Source: Caldilineaceae bacterium
GTDB taxonomy: Bacteria; Chloroflexota; Anaerolineae; Caldilineales; Caldilineaceae
Length of the DNA stretch: 64,000 bases
Assembly (NCBI GenBank): GCA_022842065.1
Contig: JALHQH010000044.1
Span: 1 to 64,000, forward strand
Direction of reading: 5' to 3'
The number at the start of each line of letters is the position of its first letter. Positions within the stretch are counted from its first letter, which is position 1. A program made the translations under genes and the position numbers. Shown in pieces: positions 9,398-17,914 of this stretch. The notes beneath the pieces are model-generated. The model saw nothing but the letters and a program-made list of their open reading frames with translations, ran no database searches and was not told the DNA's origin.

Positions 9398-10312
9398 TCA
9401 AGTAAGCCGCGCCAAGGCTTCCTCGCGTAACCTGGCCGTCGCTGGATGGTCAGGACCAATCATTGGTCGCAGGTAGTAGTCTGATTCGTCCTGCTGCAAC
9501 AAGCCTTCGGTTACTAATGCCGACCGCAGCGTCGTCACCTCTGTGCCTTCCACATCATGTTGGGCAAGCAGCTCATCAACTTCAGCCGCCGCAAGTGGGT
9601 GGTTCGCCTTGATGCGCATTGCCAATTGCACTAATTTGCGCAAGGGTGATATCGGCAACGGCACATGTAGCGCAGCTGTGTCTGCGGGCGGCAAGCGTTC
9701 GGGTGAAAAATTTTCGACCCCCTGCACCAGTGGTGAATCGGCACGCCAATACCACTGCCCATCACGTGTCCGGTCCAATTGTTTGGCATCCACTAACGCA
9801 CGAGTGACCGTGGTGATATCCATACGTTGCCCATGCTGCCAACGACACCACCGATTCAATAGATCATCAACCTGACTTGGTGTATAACGCTGATCCTGGG
9901 TGAACTTTGCTGCCAGCCATTGCAGCACAACGGTGCGCTGCTTGATCGGCGTTGGTAGCCCCTGCAAGCGGTCGCTTGCCACCCAACGTGTAAGGATCTG
10001 TTGCCGATAAGCGTTGTCGTCAACCGATCCTTGCTGCGCGACCGCACTTGCCAATTGTTCAGGCGTCAGTAAGGCGCGCAGTTGTGCCAACGCAGTTGGT
10101 TCCAGCGTATAAACATGATAATACTGTTGGGCGGTGACGCTGACTAACCCAGCCTTCTGTAAACGGGTCAGATGATGCGAAATCGTAGACGCTTTGAGGC
10201 CAAGCGATGCCGCCAGTTCGTCCCCACTGCGTGGGGATTGCGCCAACAGCCCTACGATGGTGAGGCGCGTCGCATCAGCCAGTTCTTTCAAAAAAATTAA
10301 AAGCGTATTCAT
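9398..10312 (-). CDS. ArsR-family transcriptional regulator with DUF2087 domain
   Basis: This is a DNA-binding regulator, probably autoregulatory and controlling the downstream operon to the RNA ligase. Residues 1-80 form an ArsR winged helix (LADATRLTIVGLLAQ, then the recognition helix SLGLKASTISHHLTRLQKAG). Residues about 114-192 match DUF2087 (LQWLAAKF...YTPSQVDDLLNRW...RALVDAKQLDRTRDGQWYW). A second segment of similar winged-helix character (about 225-295) ends the protein. No obvious metal-thiolate motif (CxC) is present, so the inducer need not be a metal. A 7-bp inverted repeat 29 bases upstream of the start is a candidate operator. Confidence 0.82.
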   Translation of the reverse strand: MNTLLIFLKELADATRLTIVGLLAQSPRSGDELAASLGLKASTISHHLTRLQKAGLVSVTAQQYYHVYTLEPTALAQLRALLTPEQLASAVAQQGSVDDNAYRQQILTRWVASDRLQGLPTPIKQRTVVLQWLAAKFTQDQRYTPSQVDDLLNRWCRWQHGQRMDITTVTRALVDAKQLDRTRDGQWYWRADSPLVQGVENFSPERLPPADTAALHVPLPISPLRKLVQLAMRIKANHPLAAAEVDELLAQHDVEGTEVTTLRSALVTEGLLQQDESDYYLRPMIGPDHPATARLREEALARLT

Positions 10313-10340
10313 CTGTCAGTCTTTTCTGCTGAAATTCTGG

Positions 10341-10376
10341 TTAGACATAAAGCGAATTAATTTTATGATTGTCTAA
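10341..10376. promoter_or_regulatory. Candidate operator upstream of the ArsR-type gene
   Basis: TTAGACA (10341-10347) and its exact complement TGTCTAA (10370-10376) flank an AT-rich 22-bp spacer directly upstream of the regulator's start. Position and symmetry suit an autoregulatory site. This is an inference without binding data. Confidence 0.4.
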
Positions 10377-10419
10377 TCAAAATATAGCAAGAAAGTTCGT
10401 TTGTCAACAGGAACGAAAT

Positions 10420-10558
10420 CATTTTGGCTCAACCGGAATTCAGGGGGTTGACAAGATCTACCGAACAACGCCGGGGCCCCCCTCCCTTAGCCGGGTTTAC
10501 CCGGCGTTGTTCGGTAGCCCTGCGGCTTTAGCCCAGGGCGATCTTGTCAACCGCCTAA
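10420..10558. repeat. Interspersed palindromic element, copy 1
   Basis: This is a nested inverted repeat: GGTTGACAAGATC (10446-10458) pairs with 10540-10552, and an 18-bp arm (10458-10475) pairs with 10500-10517. The core at 10477-10540 is repeated at 37355-37418 with one difference over 64 bases. The 33 bases at 10420-10452 recur as an exact reverse complement at 37424-37456. Core and ends are therefore in opposite relative orientation in the two copies. No coding capacity is seen. Confidence 0.85.
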
Positions 10559-10589
10559 GATCCCATTGAACCATCATTTTTTTGATTCT

Positions 10590-11813
10590 CTAGACGTTGA
10601 AGGCAGGAAACAACGGCAAAGGTTCCAGATCCGGCCACTGTTGCTGCAAGGTGGTTAACAATTGCTCAGCAACCTCACATAGCGCCGGCAGCTGATCAAA
10701 CTCCAAGCAGGTGGCGACGAAAGCTTCCAGCCGCGCCACCAGTCGTGGTCGGATCGTGGCAATGCCCCATTCCTGATCGGCTTCGATTGCAGCGGCCAGC
10801 AGCCAGTTCAGCGAATCGATCACCCAGATCGCGCAGGCCTCTGTCATCGCGCGACCAAAGATTGTATCATCTAAGATTGCCGGATAGACATGCGCAAAGG
10901 CCGTGCGATAGTCGGTTTCCATGCGCCGAATCAAAGACAGCGGAACCCGGTTGCAACACCAACAACTGGGAAAGTACATGCGCCCGTAGGCCAGATCCGT
11001 GAGGCCGTGGCCCATATAGCCAAATTCAAAATCGAGCAGCCGCAAGGTGGTCTCCTGCCAGAAGAAGTTATCTGGACAAGGATCACCATGACGATAGACT
11101 GTAAAGGGGCCGGGATCGGCCACCACGGCGGCCAACTGACTCAACTCGGTTTGTGCCGCGGCCGAAGGTTCGATGGCGAGCGTGGCAAGCAGTGCCAGCA
11201 CCTTGGTAATGCGTTCGGGAAACTCATCCGCACGCTGCATGGTCGCGGCCAGCGCTGGATTGAGCGTTGCCACCAGCGCGTAATAGTCCGCCGCTTTGCC
11301 AAAGGTGTCGGCGTGCATTTGGCCCAGGCGCAGGGCAAAACTGTGTAGGGCAGCAGTCGCCAGCACATCATCATCACTCAGGAGCGGCCCCACCAAGCTA
11401 CCATGATAAACACCCATATCTTCGAGCAGAATAAAGCCCATTGCCCGGTCCCCGCCGTAAAAGCGCGGTCCATGTCCGGCAGTGGGGGCCACTTGGCTCA
11501 AAAAGGCCGCGCCGGCCCAATCCTTGAGGAAGCGCGCCGTGTCCCAGGCGGTTGCATCGTCGGGGTCGTAGTGATCTGCCACCACTTTCTTGACAATCAG
11601 CGTTTGCGGCAGATCCCCACGCGGTGAGGCCAGCGTGGCGCGCAAAAGCAGATTGCGCCGATCCGCTTCGCTGATCCGTTCCAGGTCGGCCAGTTGGATC
11701 GGCACCGCGCGGCCTGCGCTAAGTAACGCCTCAACCGCCAGCCTGATATAATAGATATCTTCCAGGCTACGATCCACAGCTTGCTGATTACCATTACCGT
11801 CAACGTTGCTCAC
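10590..11813 (-). CDS. Aminoglycoside phosphotransferase-like small-molecule kinase
   Basis: This is a predicted ATP-dependent kinase of the APH/ecdysteroid-kinase-like superfamily. The catalytic loop reads HGDPCPDN (about residues 242-249 from the chosen start), followed by the metal-binding DFEFG (Asp about 261). A candidate ATP-anchoring lysine pair lies in LIVKKV. I chose the GTG at 11813 because GAGG lies about 8 bases upstream. The open frame extends to an ATG-type start at 11846. The gene overlaps the end of the gamma-glutamyl hydrolase gene by 14 bases, which implies an operon. Substrates in this family include aminoglycosides, choline, sugars and other metabolites, and nothing here shows resistance function. 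Confidence 0.75.
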   Translation of the reverse strand: MSNVDGNGNQQAVDRSLEDIYYIRLAVEALLSAGRAVPIQLADLERISEADRRNLLLRATLASPRGDLPQTLIVKKVVADHYDPDDATAWDTARFLKDWAGAAFLSQVAPTAGHGPRFYGGDRAMGFILLEDMGVYHGSLVGPLLSDDDVLATAALHSFALRLGQMHADTFGKAADYYALVATLNPALAATMQRADEFPERITKVLALLATLAIEPSAAAQTELSQLAAVVADPGPFTVYRHGDPCPDNFFWQETTLRLLDFEFGYMGHGLTDLAYGRMYFPSCWCCNRVPLSLIRRMETDYRTAFAHVYPAILDDTIFGRAMTEACAIWVIDSLNWLLAAAIEADQEWGIATIRPRLVARLEAFVATCLEFDQLPALCEVAEQLLTTLQQQWPDLEPLPLFPAFNV

Positions 11814-12537
11814 GGCGTTGCCTCGCTTTCTCGACCAGCGCGTCAAAGAGCCGCTGCTGGGTTACGTCATCCGCGGCCGAACGTTCGGGGTGCCACTGGA
11901 CGCCAACCAGCCAAGGATGGGCGCTGTGCTCCAACGCTTCGATAATGCCGTCGGGCGCAGTGGCTGTCACTTGCAACCCGGTGGCCACCGTTTTAACCGC
12001 TTGATGATGGCCCGAATAAGTGGCGACCTGGGTGGCACCCATTGCCGCAGCGACACGGGAATCGTGATCGGCGGTCAACGGTTGAACAGCCCACCCCCCT
12101 TCGTCACTGCGATGGATATCGGCGGGCTGAATGTCGGGAATATGTTCATGCATCGAGCCGCCCAGCGCGACGTTGAGCACCTGCATGCCGCGACAGATAC
12201 AAAGGGTCGGCAGATCGAGCCGTTCCACCACGCCGTTGATCAGGGCAAAATCAGCGGCATCGCGATCCGGGACAAATTTGGTTAACTGGGGATGATCAGG
12301 GTCGCCGCCATAGTGGGTCGGCTCAATATCCGCACCCCCCGTCACCACGATGCCATCGACCGCCGCCAATATGGCATCCCAATCCATTTCGCCAGGTGGC
12401 AGCAAGACGGGCGTGCCCCCAGCCCGCCGCACCGCATCCACATACGCCGCTGGGATGACAAAATAGGCATCATAATAATGTGACTCGACCAACACTTCAT
12501 TGCGGCCATAGGTGGTAATCCCAATGATCGGTTTCAC
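11800..12537 (-). CDS. Gamma-glutamyl-gamma-aminobutyrate hydrolase-like class I glutamine amidotransferase (C26)
   Basis: This is a predicted PuuD-type hydrolase that frees amines or amino acids from gamma-glutamyl conjugates. The nucleophile elbow is I-C-R-G-M-Q (C115) and the His/Glu pair is W-H-P-E (H216, E218), completing the triad. The G-G-A-D-I-E-P-T-H-Y-G motif near residue 67 is typical of the family, and 245 aa is the usual length. It starts with GTG at 12537 behind AAGGA. The kinase gene follows with overlap. The pairing of a gamma-glutamyl hydrolase with a small-molecule kinase suggests breakdown of a conjugated amine, which is an inference. Confidence 0.85.
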   Translation of the reverse strand: MKPIIGITTYGRNEVLVESHYYDAYFVIPAAYVDAVRRAGGTPVLLPPGEMDWDAILAAVDGIVVTGGADIEPTHYGGDPDHPQLTKFVPDRDAADFALINGVVERLDLPTLCICRGMQVLNVALGGSMHEHIPDIQPADIHRSDEGGWAVQPLTADHDSRVAAAMGATQVATYSGHHQAVKTVATGLQVTATAPDGIIEALEHSAHPWLVGVQWHPERSAADDVTQQRLFDALVEKARQRREQR

Positions 12538-12602
12538 ACAGGCATCCTTCTATTTTCAGCTGTTTCAAAGAAATAATGATGGCATAACAGGCGGCTACAC
12601 TT

Positions 12603-12673
12603 ATCCACGAAGACACACAAAGTCACACGAAGGATAATTTTTTCTTCGTGTGACTTTGTGTGTCTTCGTGGAT
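12603..12673. repeat. Inverted repeat, 30-bp perfect arms
   Basis: Bases 12603-12632 pair exactly with 12644-12673 across an 11-base loop. The arms are built from GACACA/CACGAAG words. The repeat lies between the aldolase-like gene's stop and the hydrolase gene, where it would form a very stable RNA or DNA hairpin. Confidence 0.9.
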
Positions 12674-12691
12674 GATGATTTTGCCTTTATC

Positions 12692-13756
12692 TCAGCGGAT
12701 CTTCCCACGTGCATAAACCGGCCAGACCGCCTCGACTTCGCCTTTGCGCACGGCGACGAGTTCATCATGTTCGTTGACACAGGGGCAAGGGTGTACGGGC
12801 AAGATCTGCACGCGCTCGCCGATCTGCGGCTTTTGCGCACAGTGGGAGACATCGACATGGCCGTGCTCTTCGGAAAAACCCTGGAAGCGCGCGTCGGGGT
12901 ATTCGACAATGTAGCCCATACTGTTGCCCCAGGGCATGGCCAGCAGTGACGCGCTCATCGTTTTGCTGCCACAGTCGAGAATGGCGCGGCCAGCGGTGGG
13001 CCGACTGACGACGGTGGCGATCACCCGCAATGCACATTGGGCCACGGTGTGCCGCCCATCCAACAGATGGCCATAGCCGCCAACGGGATATTCGCCACTG
13101 CGGTACTCAGTCAATTCGGGGATCTCGTGGGCTTGCAGGGCGAACTTGGTGCTACCGCCGCTGACAATCGGGTGGGGCAACCCATGGGCGTCAAAGCGTT
13201 GCAGAATCTCTTGGAGCAAGGGCCGGATGGTCGGCGCGGTGGGGAAAGCCATCACGCCGCGCAGTTCAAGGCCGGGCGCGTCATCAATGAGCTGGGCCAA
13301 GGCCACGGTCTGCTCGGCGGTGATGGTGCCGGTGCGGTTCTGTCCAGCCTCGACTTCGACGACAACCCCAATCGTCACCCCGGCGCTGCTGGCCGCGGCT
13401 GATAAGCCCCGCACCGTATACTCGGAATCGGCAGCGACGGTCAACTTTTGAACCCGTTTCGCCAGTGCGGTCAACCGGTCCAATTTTTGTTGACCGATAA
13501 TGTTGTAGGGAATCATAATGTCGTTGTCGATGCCGCCATTGGCCATCACCTCCGCCTCGCCGATCTTCTGGCAGGTGATCCCAATCGCCCCAAGACGCAT
13601 CTGCATGTGCGCGATCGCCAGCGTTTTGTGGGTCTTGATGTGGGGGCGCAGGCCAATGCCATGGGTGGTGTAATAGCGTTGGTAGCGCTGTAGATTTTCT
13701 TCCAGGGCGTCCAGGTCAACGGTGAGGACAGGGGTGTCGAGTTGGTCAATGTGCAT
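12692..13756 (-). CDS. D-threonine aldolase / D-serine dehydratase-like PLP enzyme
   Basis: This is a fold-type III (alanine racemase-like) PLP enzyme, predicted to cleave or dehydrate D-configured beta-hydroxy amino acids. RPHIKTHKT near residue 45 carries the Schiff-base lysine. VEVEAGQNRTG and SGGSTKF form the cofactor pocket. HPCPCVNEHDEL near the C-terminus supplies the metal ligands expected in D-threonine aldolases. ATG 13756 follows GGAG. The frame also extends to a TTG at 13768, which is less likely. Length (354 aa) is normal. The gene is flanked on both sides by long palindromes and may be monocistronic. Confidence 0.85.
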   Translation of the reverse strand: MHIDQLDTPVLTVDLDALEENLQRYQRYYTTHGIGLRPHIKTHKTLAIAHMQMRLGAIGITCQKIGEAEVMANGGIDNDIMIPYNIIGQQKLDRLTALAKRVQKLTVAADSEYTVRGLSAAASSAGVTIGVVVEVEAGQNRTGTITAEQTVALAQLIDDAPGLELRGVMAFPTAPTIRPLLQEILQRFDAHGLPHPIVSGGSTKFALQAHEIPELTEYRSGEYPVGGYGHLLDGRHTVAQCALRVIATVVSRPTAGRAILDCGSKTMSASLLAMPWGNSMGYIVEYPDARFQGFSEEHGHVDVSHCAQKPQIGERVQILPVHPCPCVNEHDELVAVRKGEVEAVWPVYARGKIR

Positions 13757-13796
13757 GGAGATCTCCAAATAGGTTGATGGTCCATGCTACGCGCAC

Positions 13797-13904
13797 AGCA
13801 GATGAATTCATTCATCTGCTGATACGCAAAACCCGTTAAAACGGGTTAACACTTGAACCCGTTTTAACGGGTTTTGCGTATCAGGCAGGCATTTCAATGC
13901 CTGC
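13797..13904. repeat. Cluster of three perfect inverted repeats
   Basis: There are three adjacent hairpins: 10-bp arms at 13797-13806/13811-13820, 28-bp arms at 13820-13847/13856-13883, and 9-bp arms at 13885-13893/13896-13904. The 28-base arm (TGATACGC...ACGGGTT) recurs exactly at 26967-26994, where its partner arm is missing. This shows that the elements are modular. Confidence 0.9.
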
Positions 13905-14024
13905 GACTGCGCGCGAAACATGGGTTAATGAACAAAGGGTAACGGGAGAAAGCCCAATGAATTGTAGCGTGCATTGTAACACAACTACGCCCTTCGCCCA
14001 TGCGCCTGGTACGGGCACGCGGTG

Positions 14025-14085
14025 AGCGTAGGCTGAGCTTGTCGAAGCCGCAGCCGCTGCGGCTTCGACAAGCTCAGCCTACGCT
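14025..14085. repeat. Inverted repeat, 29-bp perfect arms
   Basis: Bases 14025-14053 and 14057-14085 are exact reverse complements across a 3-base loop. The arms contain the word GAGCTTGTCGAAGCCG, also found in the palindrome at 17814-17864. The element lies about 160 bp before the metallopeptidase gene. The rest of 13757-14248 holds palindromes and a possible promoter. Confidence 0.9.
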
Positions 14086-14143
14086 CTAATAAATATATCT
14101 TTTTCCTGTGTCCCGCTCCATCGTGCGGTTAACATTACGCGGC

Positions 14144-14149
14144 TATAAT
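14144..14149 (+). promoter_or_regulatory. Candidate -10 box of the metallopeptidase gene
   Basis: A perfect TATAAT at 14144-14149 lies about 100 bases before the start of the metallopeptidase gene. No good -35 is visible at 17 bp, so this is only a candidate. Confidence 0.35.
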
Positions 14150-14248
14150 GCCCGCTGTGCGTGCGTTGTCGGCACACATTAGTTCTTCACACTGATCGGC
14201 TGCGCGGTTTTAGCACAGCACAGTACACCAAACAGGAATTAAAATTTT

Positions 14249-15319
14249 ATGAAGTTATTTAAATGTCACAACTGTGGCCAATTGCTTTACTTTGAAAACA
14301 CCCTCTGCACCCGCTGTGAACATGCACTCGGTTACCTGGATAGCAACCAGAGCATGGTGGTGTTGATTCCCACCAAAGAGAATGGTTGGCGGGCCGTGAA
14401 TGACCCCGCCGCGCAATATCGCTATTGCGCCAATGCTGCACACAACGCCTGCAATTGGCTGCTGCCGGTCGATGATCCCAACGACTATTGCACCGCCTGT
14501 CAACTCAATCGCACCATTCCCGACCTGGGTAACATGACCTATCTGCTACGCTGGCAGAAGTTGGAAATGGCCAAACATCACCTGGTCTATAGTCTATTGC
14601 GCCTGGGGCTGCCGGTGGTGAGCAAAGGGGTTAATCCCGAAAAAGGCTTGACCTTTGACTTTCTCGCCGATGCTGCCCAGGAAGCCGGTGCCGCGCCCAC
14701 GATCACCACCGGCCATGACAACGGCGTGATCACGATTAACATTGCCGAGGCCGATGATGCCTATCGCACCAAGCAGCAGCAGAATCTGGCGGAAACCTAT
14801 CGCACCTTACTTGGTCACTTCCGCCATGAGATCGCCCATTACTACTGGGAGCTAATGGCCCTGGATCCGCAGTGGCTGGCCAGGTGTCGGGAAGTCTTTG
14901 GCGATGATCGCCAGGATTATGCGGCGGCGATGAATGCCCATTACACCAACGGCGCGCCAATGGATTGGCGGGAACATTATGTCACTTCCTACGCCACCAT
15001 GCACCCCTGGGAAGATTGGGCCGAAAGCTGGGCGCACTATCTGCATGTGGTGGACACACTGGAAACGGCTTACGCCTTTGGCCTGCAGGTGGACCCGCGC
15101 CTGAATGTCGACGAGAGCCTGACTAAAGCCATCGACTTTAACGCCTACCGCCAGGAAGATTTTGACGAATTGATCGATACTTGGCTACCGCTCACCTTTG
15201 CGATCAACAGCCTCAACCGCAGCATGGGCCAACCGGATCTCTATCCCTTTATCCTCTCCCAGCCGGCCATCCAGAAACTGCGCTTCATTCACGAAACGAT
15301 CCGGCACTTTAAACTGTAG
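14249..15319 (+). CDS. Zinc-ribbon putative zinc metallopeptidase (Peptidase_Mx-like)
   Basis: This is a cytoplasmic-type protein with an N-terminal rubredoxin-like zinc ribbon (C6-x2-C9 and C20-x2-C23) and further cysteines (C60, C68, C81, C84) that could form a second metal site. The peptidase signature HEIAHYYW has H193, E194 and H197. Downstream TSYATMHPWEDWAESWAHYLH supplies further acidic and His residues, as in the putative zinc-binding metallopeptidase family of about 350 aa. AGGA lies upstream of the ATG. No signal peptide is present. The substrate is unknown for the family as far as I know. Confidence 0.82.
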   Translation: MKLFKCHNCGQLLYFENTLCTRCEHALGYLDSNQSMVVLIPTKENGWRAVNDPAAQYRYCANAAHNACNWLLPVDDPNDYCTACQLNRTIPDLGNMTYLLRWQKLEMAKHHLVYSLLRLGLPVVSKGVNPEKGLTFDFLADAAQEAGAAPTITTGHDNGVITINIAEADDAYRTKQQQNLAETYRTLLGHFRHEIAHYYWELMALDPQWLARCREVFGDDRQDYAAAMNAHYTNGAPMDWREHYVTSYATMHPWEDWAESWAHYLHVVDTLETAYAFGLQVDPRLNVDESLTKAIDFNAYRQEDFDELIDTWLPLTFAINSLNRSMGQPDLYPFILSQPAIQKLRFIHETIRHFKL

Positions 15320-15328
15320 CCTAAATAA

Positions 15329-15414
15329 TTTACCGCAGAGCAGCAAAGGTGCAGAGATGCAGAGATGCAGAGAAGTAACTTTGCTGCTCTGCACCTTTGC
15401 TGCTCTGCGGTAAA
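15329..15414. repeat. Inverted repeat, 28-bp perfect arms
   Basis: Bases 15329-15356 pair exactly with 15387-15414. The loop holds short direct repeats of the word ATGCAGAG. The element begins 10 bases after the metallopeptidase stop and may act as a 3' end stabiliser or terminator. Confidence 0.9.
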
Positions 15415-15491
15415 ATGCTTTCTCTTACCCTCTAGTCCAGTGTGACTCAAGTTTTGCTGGTTTACAGGGTCCTCTATCGCGCCGATCGAGT

Positions 15492-15583
15492 CACGGAGTG
15501 ACGGCCGATGGTAGCCGCAGGTCAGCGCGCACTCCAGGACCCCAGCCTTAAAAGGCTGGGCTACCATCGGCCGCCACTCCGTG
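15492..15583. repeat. Inverted repeat, 25-bp arms with one mismatch
   Basis: Bases 15492-15516 pair with 15559-15583 at 24 of 25 positions. A CCCAGCCTT/AAGGCTGGG stem sits in the loop (15541-15560). The outer arm (CACGGAGTG...GATGGTAGCC) is the same module as at 21108-21161 and, more degenerate, near 54122. Confidence 0.85.
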
Positions 15584-15675
15584 GCTAAATCATTAGAACT
15601 TCGCTGACTAGTTGACCAATCCGCAACGTATCTATCAACTTTCTACGCATCTAGCCACGCTCCTTATACGGCGCT

Positions 15676-15704
15676 TTGTCGTTGTTTCATAAAAATGGTA
15701 CGAT
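15676..15704 (+). promoter_or_regulatory. Candidate promoter of the sugar-acid cluster
   Basis: TTGTCG (15676-15681), 17 bp, then TACGAT (15699-15704) with an upstream TG (extended -10). It lies 49 bases before the ATG of the dehydratase, the first gene of the cluster. Confidence 0.5.
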
Positions 15705-15752
15705 TTGGCCTAGAACCAATTCCCATTTTATGATCAACGAGGAGCCACTGGC

Positions 15753-17786
15753 ATGACCACTTCCAGCAGTACATCCGGCACGACATCCGGCATAACAGCA
15801 TTGCCCGCGGTGACAATTGACACCGACGACCACAGCATCTATGAAATTTACACCAACGCCCCCGGCCCCGAAGGCGCGCTACCGCTTGACCCCGAACTGC
15901 TCCTCAACGCCCCCAGCGGTGACCTCTTTGCCCTGAGCCAGAATGTGGGCATGGGCTGGAATCCGCAGATGTTGCGCCGCAAGGAATTTTTGATCCTGAG
16001 CACCCAGGGTGGGATCCGCGCCCCAGATGGTTCCCCGATTGCCCTTGGCTACCACACCGGCCACTGGGAAGTGGGGCTGCTGATGCAGGCCGCGGCCAAA
16101 GAATTTACTGCCGAAGGGGCGATTCCCTTTGCCGGCTTTGTCACCGACCCTTGTGATGGCCGCAGCCAGGGCACCCTGGGCATGATGGACAGCCTGCCCT
16201 ATCGCAACGACGCCGCGATTGTCTTGCGCCGCCTGATCCGCTCCTTGCCCACGCGCAAAGGGGTGATGGGGGTTGCCACCTGCGATAAAGGCTTACCGGC
16301 GATGATGCTCGCCCTGGCCGGTCAACTCGACATGCCGACGATTCTCGTCCCCGGTGGCGTGACGCTACCCGCCAGCGATGGCGAAGATGCCGGCAAGGCA
16401 CAGACCATCGGGGTGCGTTACGCGCACGGGGCGATTACCCTGGAAGAAGCGGCGGAGATTGGCTGCCGTACCTGTGCCTCGCCCGGCGGTGGCTGTCAAT
16501 TCCTGGGCACCGCGGCCACTAGTCAGGTCGTCGCCGAAGCCTTTGGCCTGGCTCTGATGCATTCCGCCCTTGCCCCCTCCGGCCAACCGATCTGGCTTGA
16601 TCTCGCTAGACGCTCGGCCCACGCCCTCATGGCGATGCAAGCAGCCAGCATCACCACCCGCGACATTCTGACCGAGGATGCCTTACACAACGCGATGGTC
16701 GTCCATGCGGCTTTTGGCGGCAGCACCAACCTGCTGCTGCATATTCCCGCCGTGGCGCAGGTGGCAGGCTTACCCCGTCCTTCCGTGGCGGATTGGCAGC
16801 GGATCAACGCCCAGGTGCCGCGCCTGGTTGATGCCCTGCCCAATGGCCCGGTCGGTCATCCCACCGTGCAGGTCTTTATGGCCGGCGGTGTGCCGGAAAC
16901 CATGTTACACCTGCGCGAATTGGGGCTGCTGCGCGGCAATGCCATGACCGTCATGGGCCGTCCGCTCGATGCCCTGCTCGACGAGTGGGCGGGCAGTGAA
17001 CGGCGCAAGATTGTGCGCGGGCTGTTGCAGGAACTCGACGGCATCGACCCTGATGATGTGATCATGAACCCCCAACGGGCGCGCGAGCGGGGCTTGACCA
17101 GCACCGTCACCTTCCCGATTGGCAACCTCTGCCCCGAAGGCTCAGTCGTCAAGAGCACCTCGATCAACCCCAGCGTGATCGACGCCGACGGCGTCTACCG
17201 CAAACGTGGCCCGGCGCGTGTTTTCACCAGCGAACGGGCCGCAATTGCCGCCATCAAGGGCACGGGCGACGAGGCTAAAATTCAGGCTGGTGATATTATT
17301 GTCGTGGTTGGTCGCGGTCCCCTGGGCAGCGGCATGGAGGAGACCTATCAACTCACCGCCGCGCTCAAACATTTGGATTGGGGCAAAGAAGTGGCGCTAG
17401 TCACCGACGCCCGTTTTAGCGGGGTGAGCACCGGGGCCTGTATCGGCCACATGGGGCCGGAAGGGTTGGCCGGTGGCCCGATTGGTCGGCTGCGCGAGGG
17501 CGACACGATTGAGATTATCATCGACACCGTCAACCTCACCGGCAGCGTTGATCTGATCGGTCATGACGGCAAACTCTACAGCGCTGCCGAGGGGGCTGCC
17601 GTCCTGGCCACGCGCACACCGCTCCCGAACATGTTGCCCGATGATCGCCTGCCCGATGACACCCGCCTCTGGGCGGCGCTGCAAAATGCCAGTGGCGGCA
17701 CCTGGGCCGGCTGTGTCTACGACGTGGACCGCATTATCGCGTTGCTGGAAGCTGGGAAAAAGGCACTGGCGGCCAGTGATAACTAA
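15753..17786 (+). CDS. yjhG: YjhG/YagF-family D-xylonate dehydratase (IlvD/Edd superfamily)
   Basis: This enzyme is predicted to dehydrate an aldonic acid, such as D-xylonate, to a 2-keto-3-deoxy sugar acid. The N-terminal [16 protein letters not shown] and STQGG...[14 protein letters not shown] are characteristic of YjhG/YagF rather than plain IlvD. Candidate Fe-S cysteines lie in DPCDGRSQG (C134), VATCDKG (C177) and [12 protein letters not shown] (C238-C248). At 677 aa it is slightly longer than the usual roughly 650 aa, mostly through a Ser/Thr-rich N-terminus. It heads a same-strand cluster with a ProA-like dehydrogenase, a TPP enzyme and a Gfo/Idh oxidoreductase, which suggests sugar-acid breakdown. 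The exact sugar is not shown. Confidence 0.85.
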   Translation: MTTSSSTSGTTSGITALPAVTIDTDDHSIYEIYTNAPGPEGALPLDPELLLNAPSGDLFALSQNVGMGWNPQMLRRKEFLILSTQGGIRAPDGSPIALGYHTGHWEVGLLMQAAAKEFTAEGAIPFAGFVTDPCDGRSQGTLGMMDSLPYRNDAAIVLRRLIRSLPTRKGVMGVATCDKGLPAMMLALAGQLDMPTILVPGGVTLPASDGEDAGKAQTIGVRYAHGAITLEEAAEIGCRTCASPGGGCQFLGTAATSQVVAEAFGLALMHSALAPSGQPIWLDLARRSAHALMAMQAASITTRDILTEDALHNAMVVHAAFGGSTNLLLHIPAVAQVAGLPRPSVADWQRINAQVPRLVDALPNGPVGHPTVQVFMAGGVPETMLHLRELGLLRGNAMTVMGRPLDALLDEWAGSERRKIVRGLLQELDGIDPDDVIMNPQRARERGLTSTVTFPIGNLCPEGSVVKSTSINPSVIDADGVYRKRGPARVFTSERAAIAAIKGTGDEAKIQAGDIIVVVGRGPLGSGMEETYQLTAALKHLDWGKEVALVTDARFSGVSTGACIGHMGPEGLAGGPIGRLREGDTIEIIIDTVNLTGSVDLIGHDGKLYSAAEGAAVLATRTPLPNMLPDDRLPDDTRLWAALQNASGGTWAGCVYDVDRIIALLEAGKKALAASDN

Positions 17787-17813
17787 CAGCGACCGCTGCA
17801 TTAAGGCAATATA

Positions 17814-17864
17814 CGGAGGCTGAGCTTGTCGAAGCCGCTTCGGCTTCGACAAGCTCAGCCTCCG
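17814..17864. repeat. Inverted repeat, 24-bp perfect arms
   Basis: Bases 17814-17837 pair exactly with 17841-17864 across a 3-base loop. It shares most of its arm with the palindrome at 14025-14085. It lies between the dehydratase and ProA-like genes of one cluster, so it is unlikely to be a strong terminator. Confidence 0.9.
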
Positions 17865-17914
17865 CTTCCAGGGCGCATCCCTACGCGGTGCGGGCTGAAC
17901 TAAGGACAAAAACC

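Noticed and set aside
10590..11813. Aminoglycoside resistance gene
   Set aside because: The kinase motifs are shared by many metabolite kinases, and the coupling to a gamma-glutamyl hydrolase suggests metabolism. No resistance-specific feature is visible.
12603..12673. Possible insertion-sequence end pair
   Set aside because: The arms are separated by only 11 bases and no transposase is present. It is a hairpin, not an element with ends.
15753..17786. Branched-chain amino acid biosynthesis (ilvD with ilvB at 19538)
   Set aside because: The dehydratase belongs to the YjhG/YagF branch, and no ilvN or ilvC is adjacent. A catabolic sugar-acid cluster fits better.
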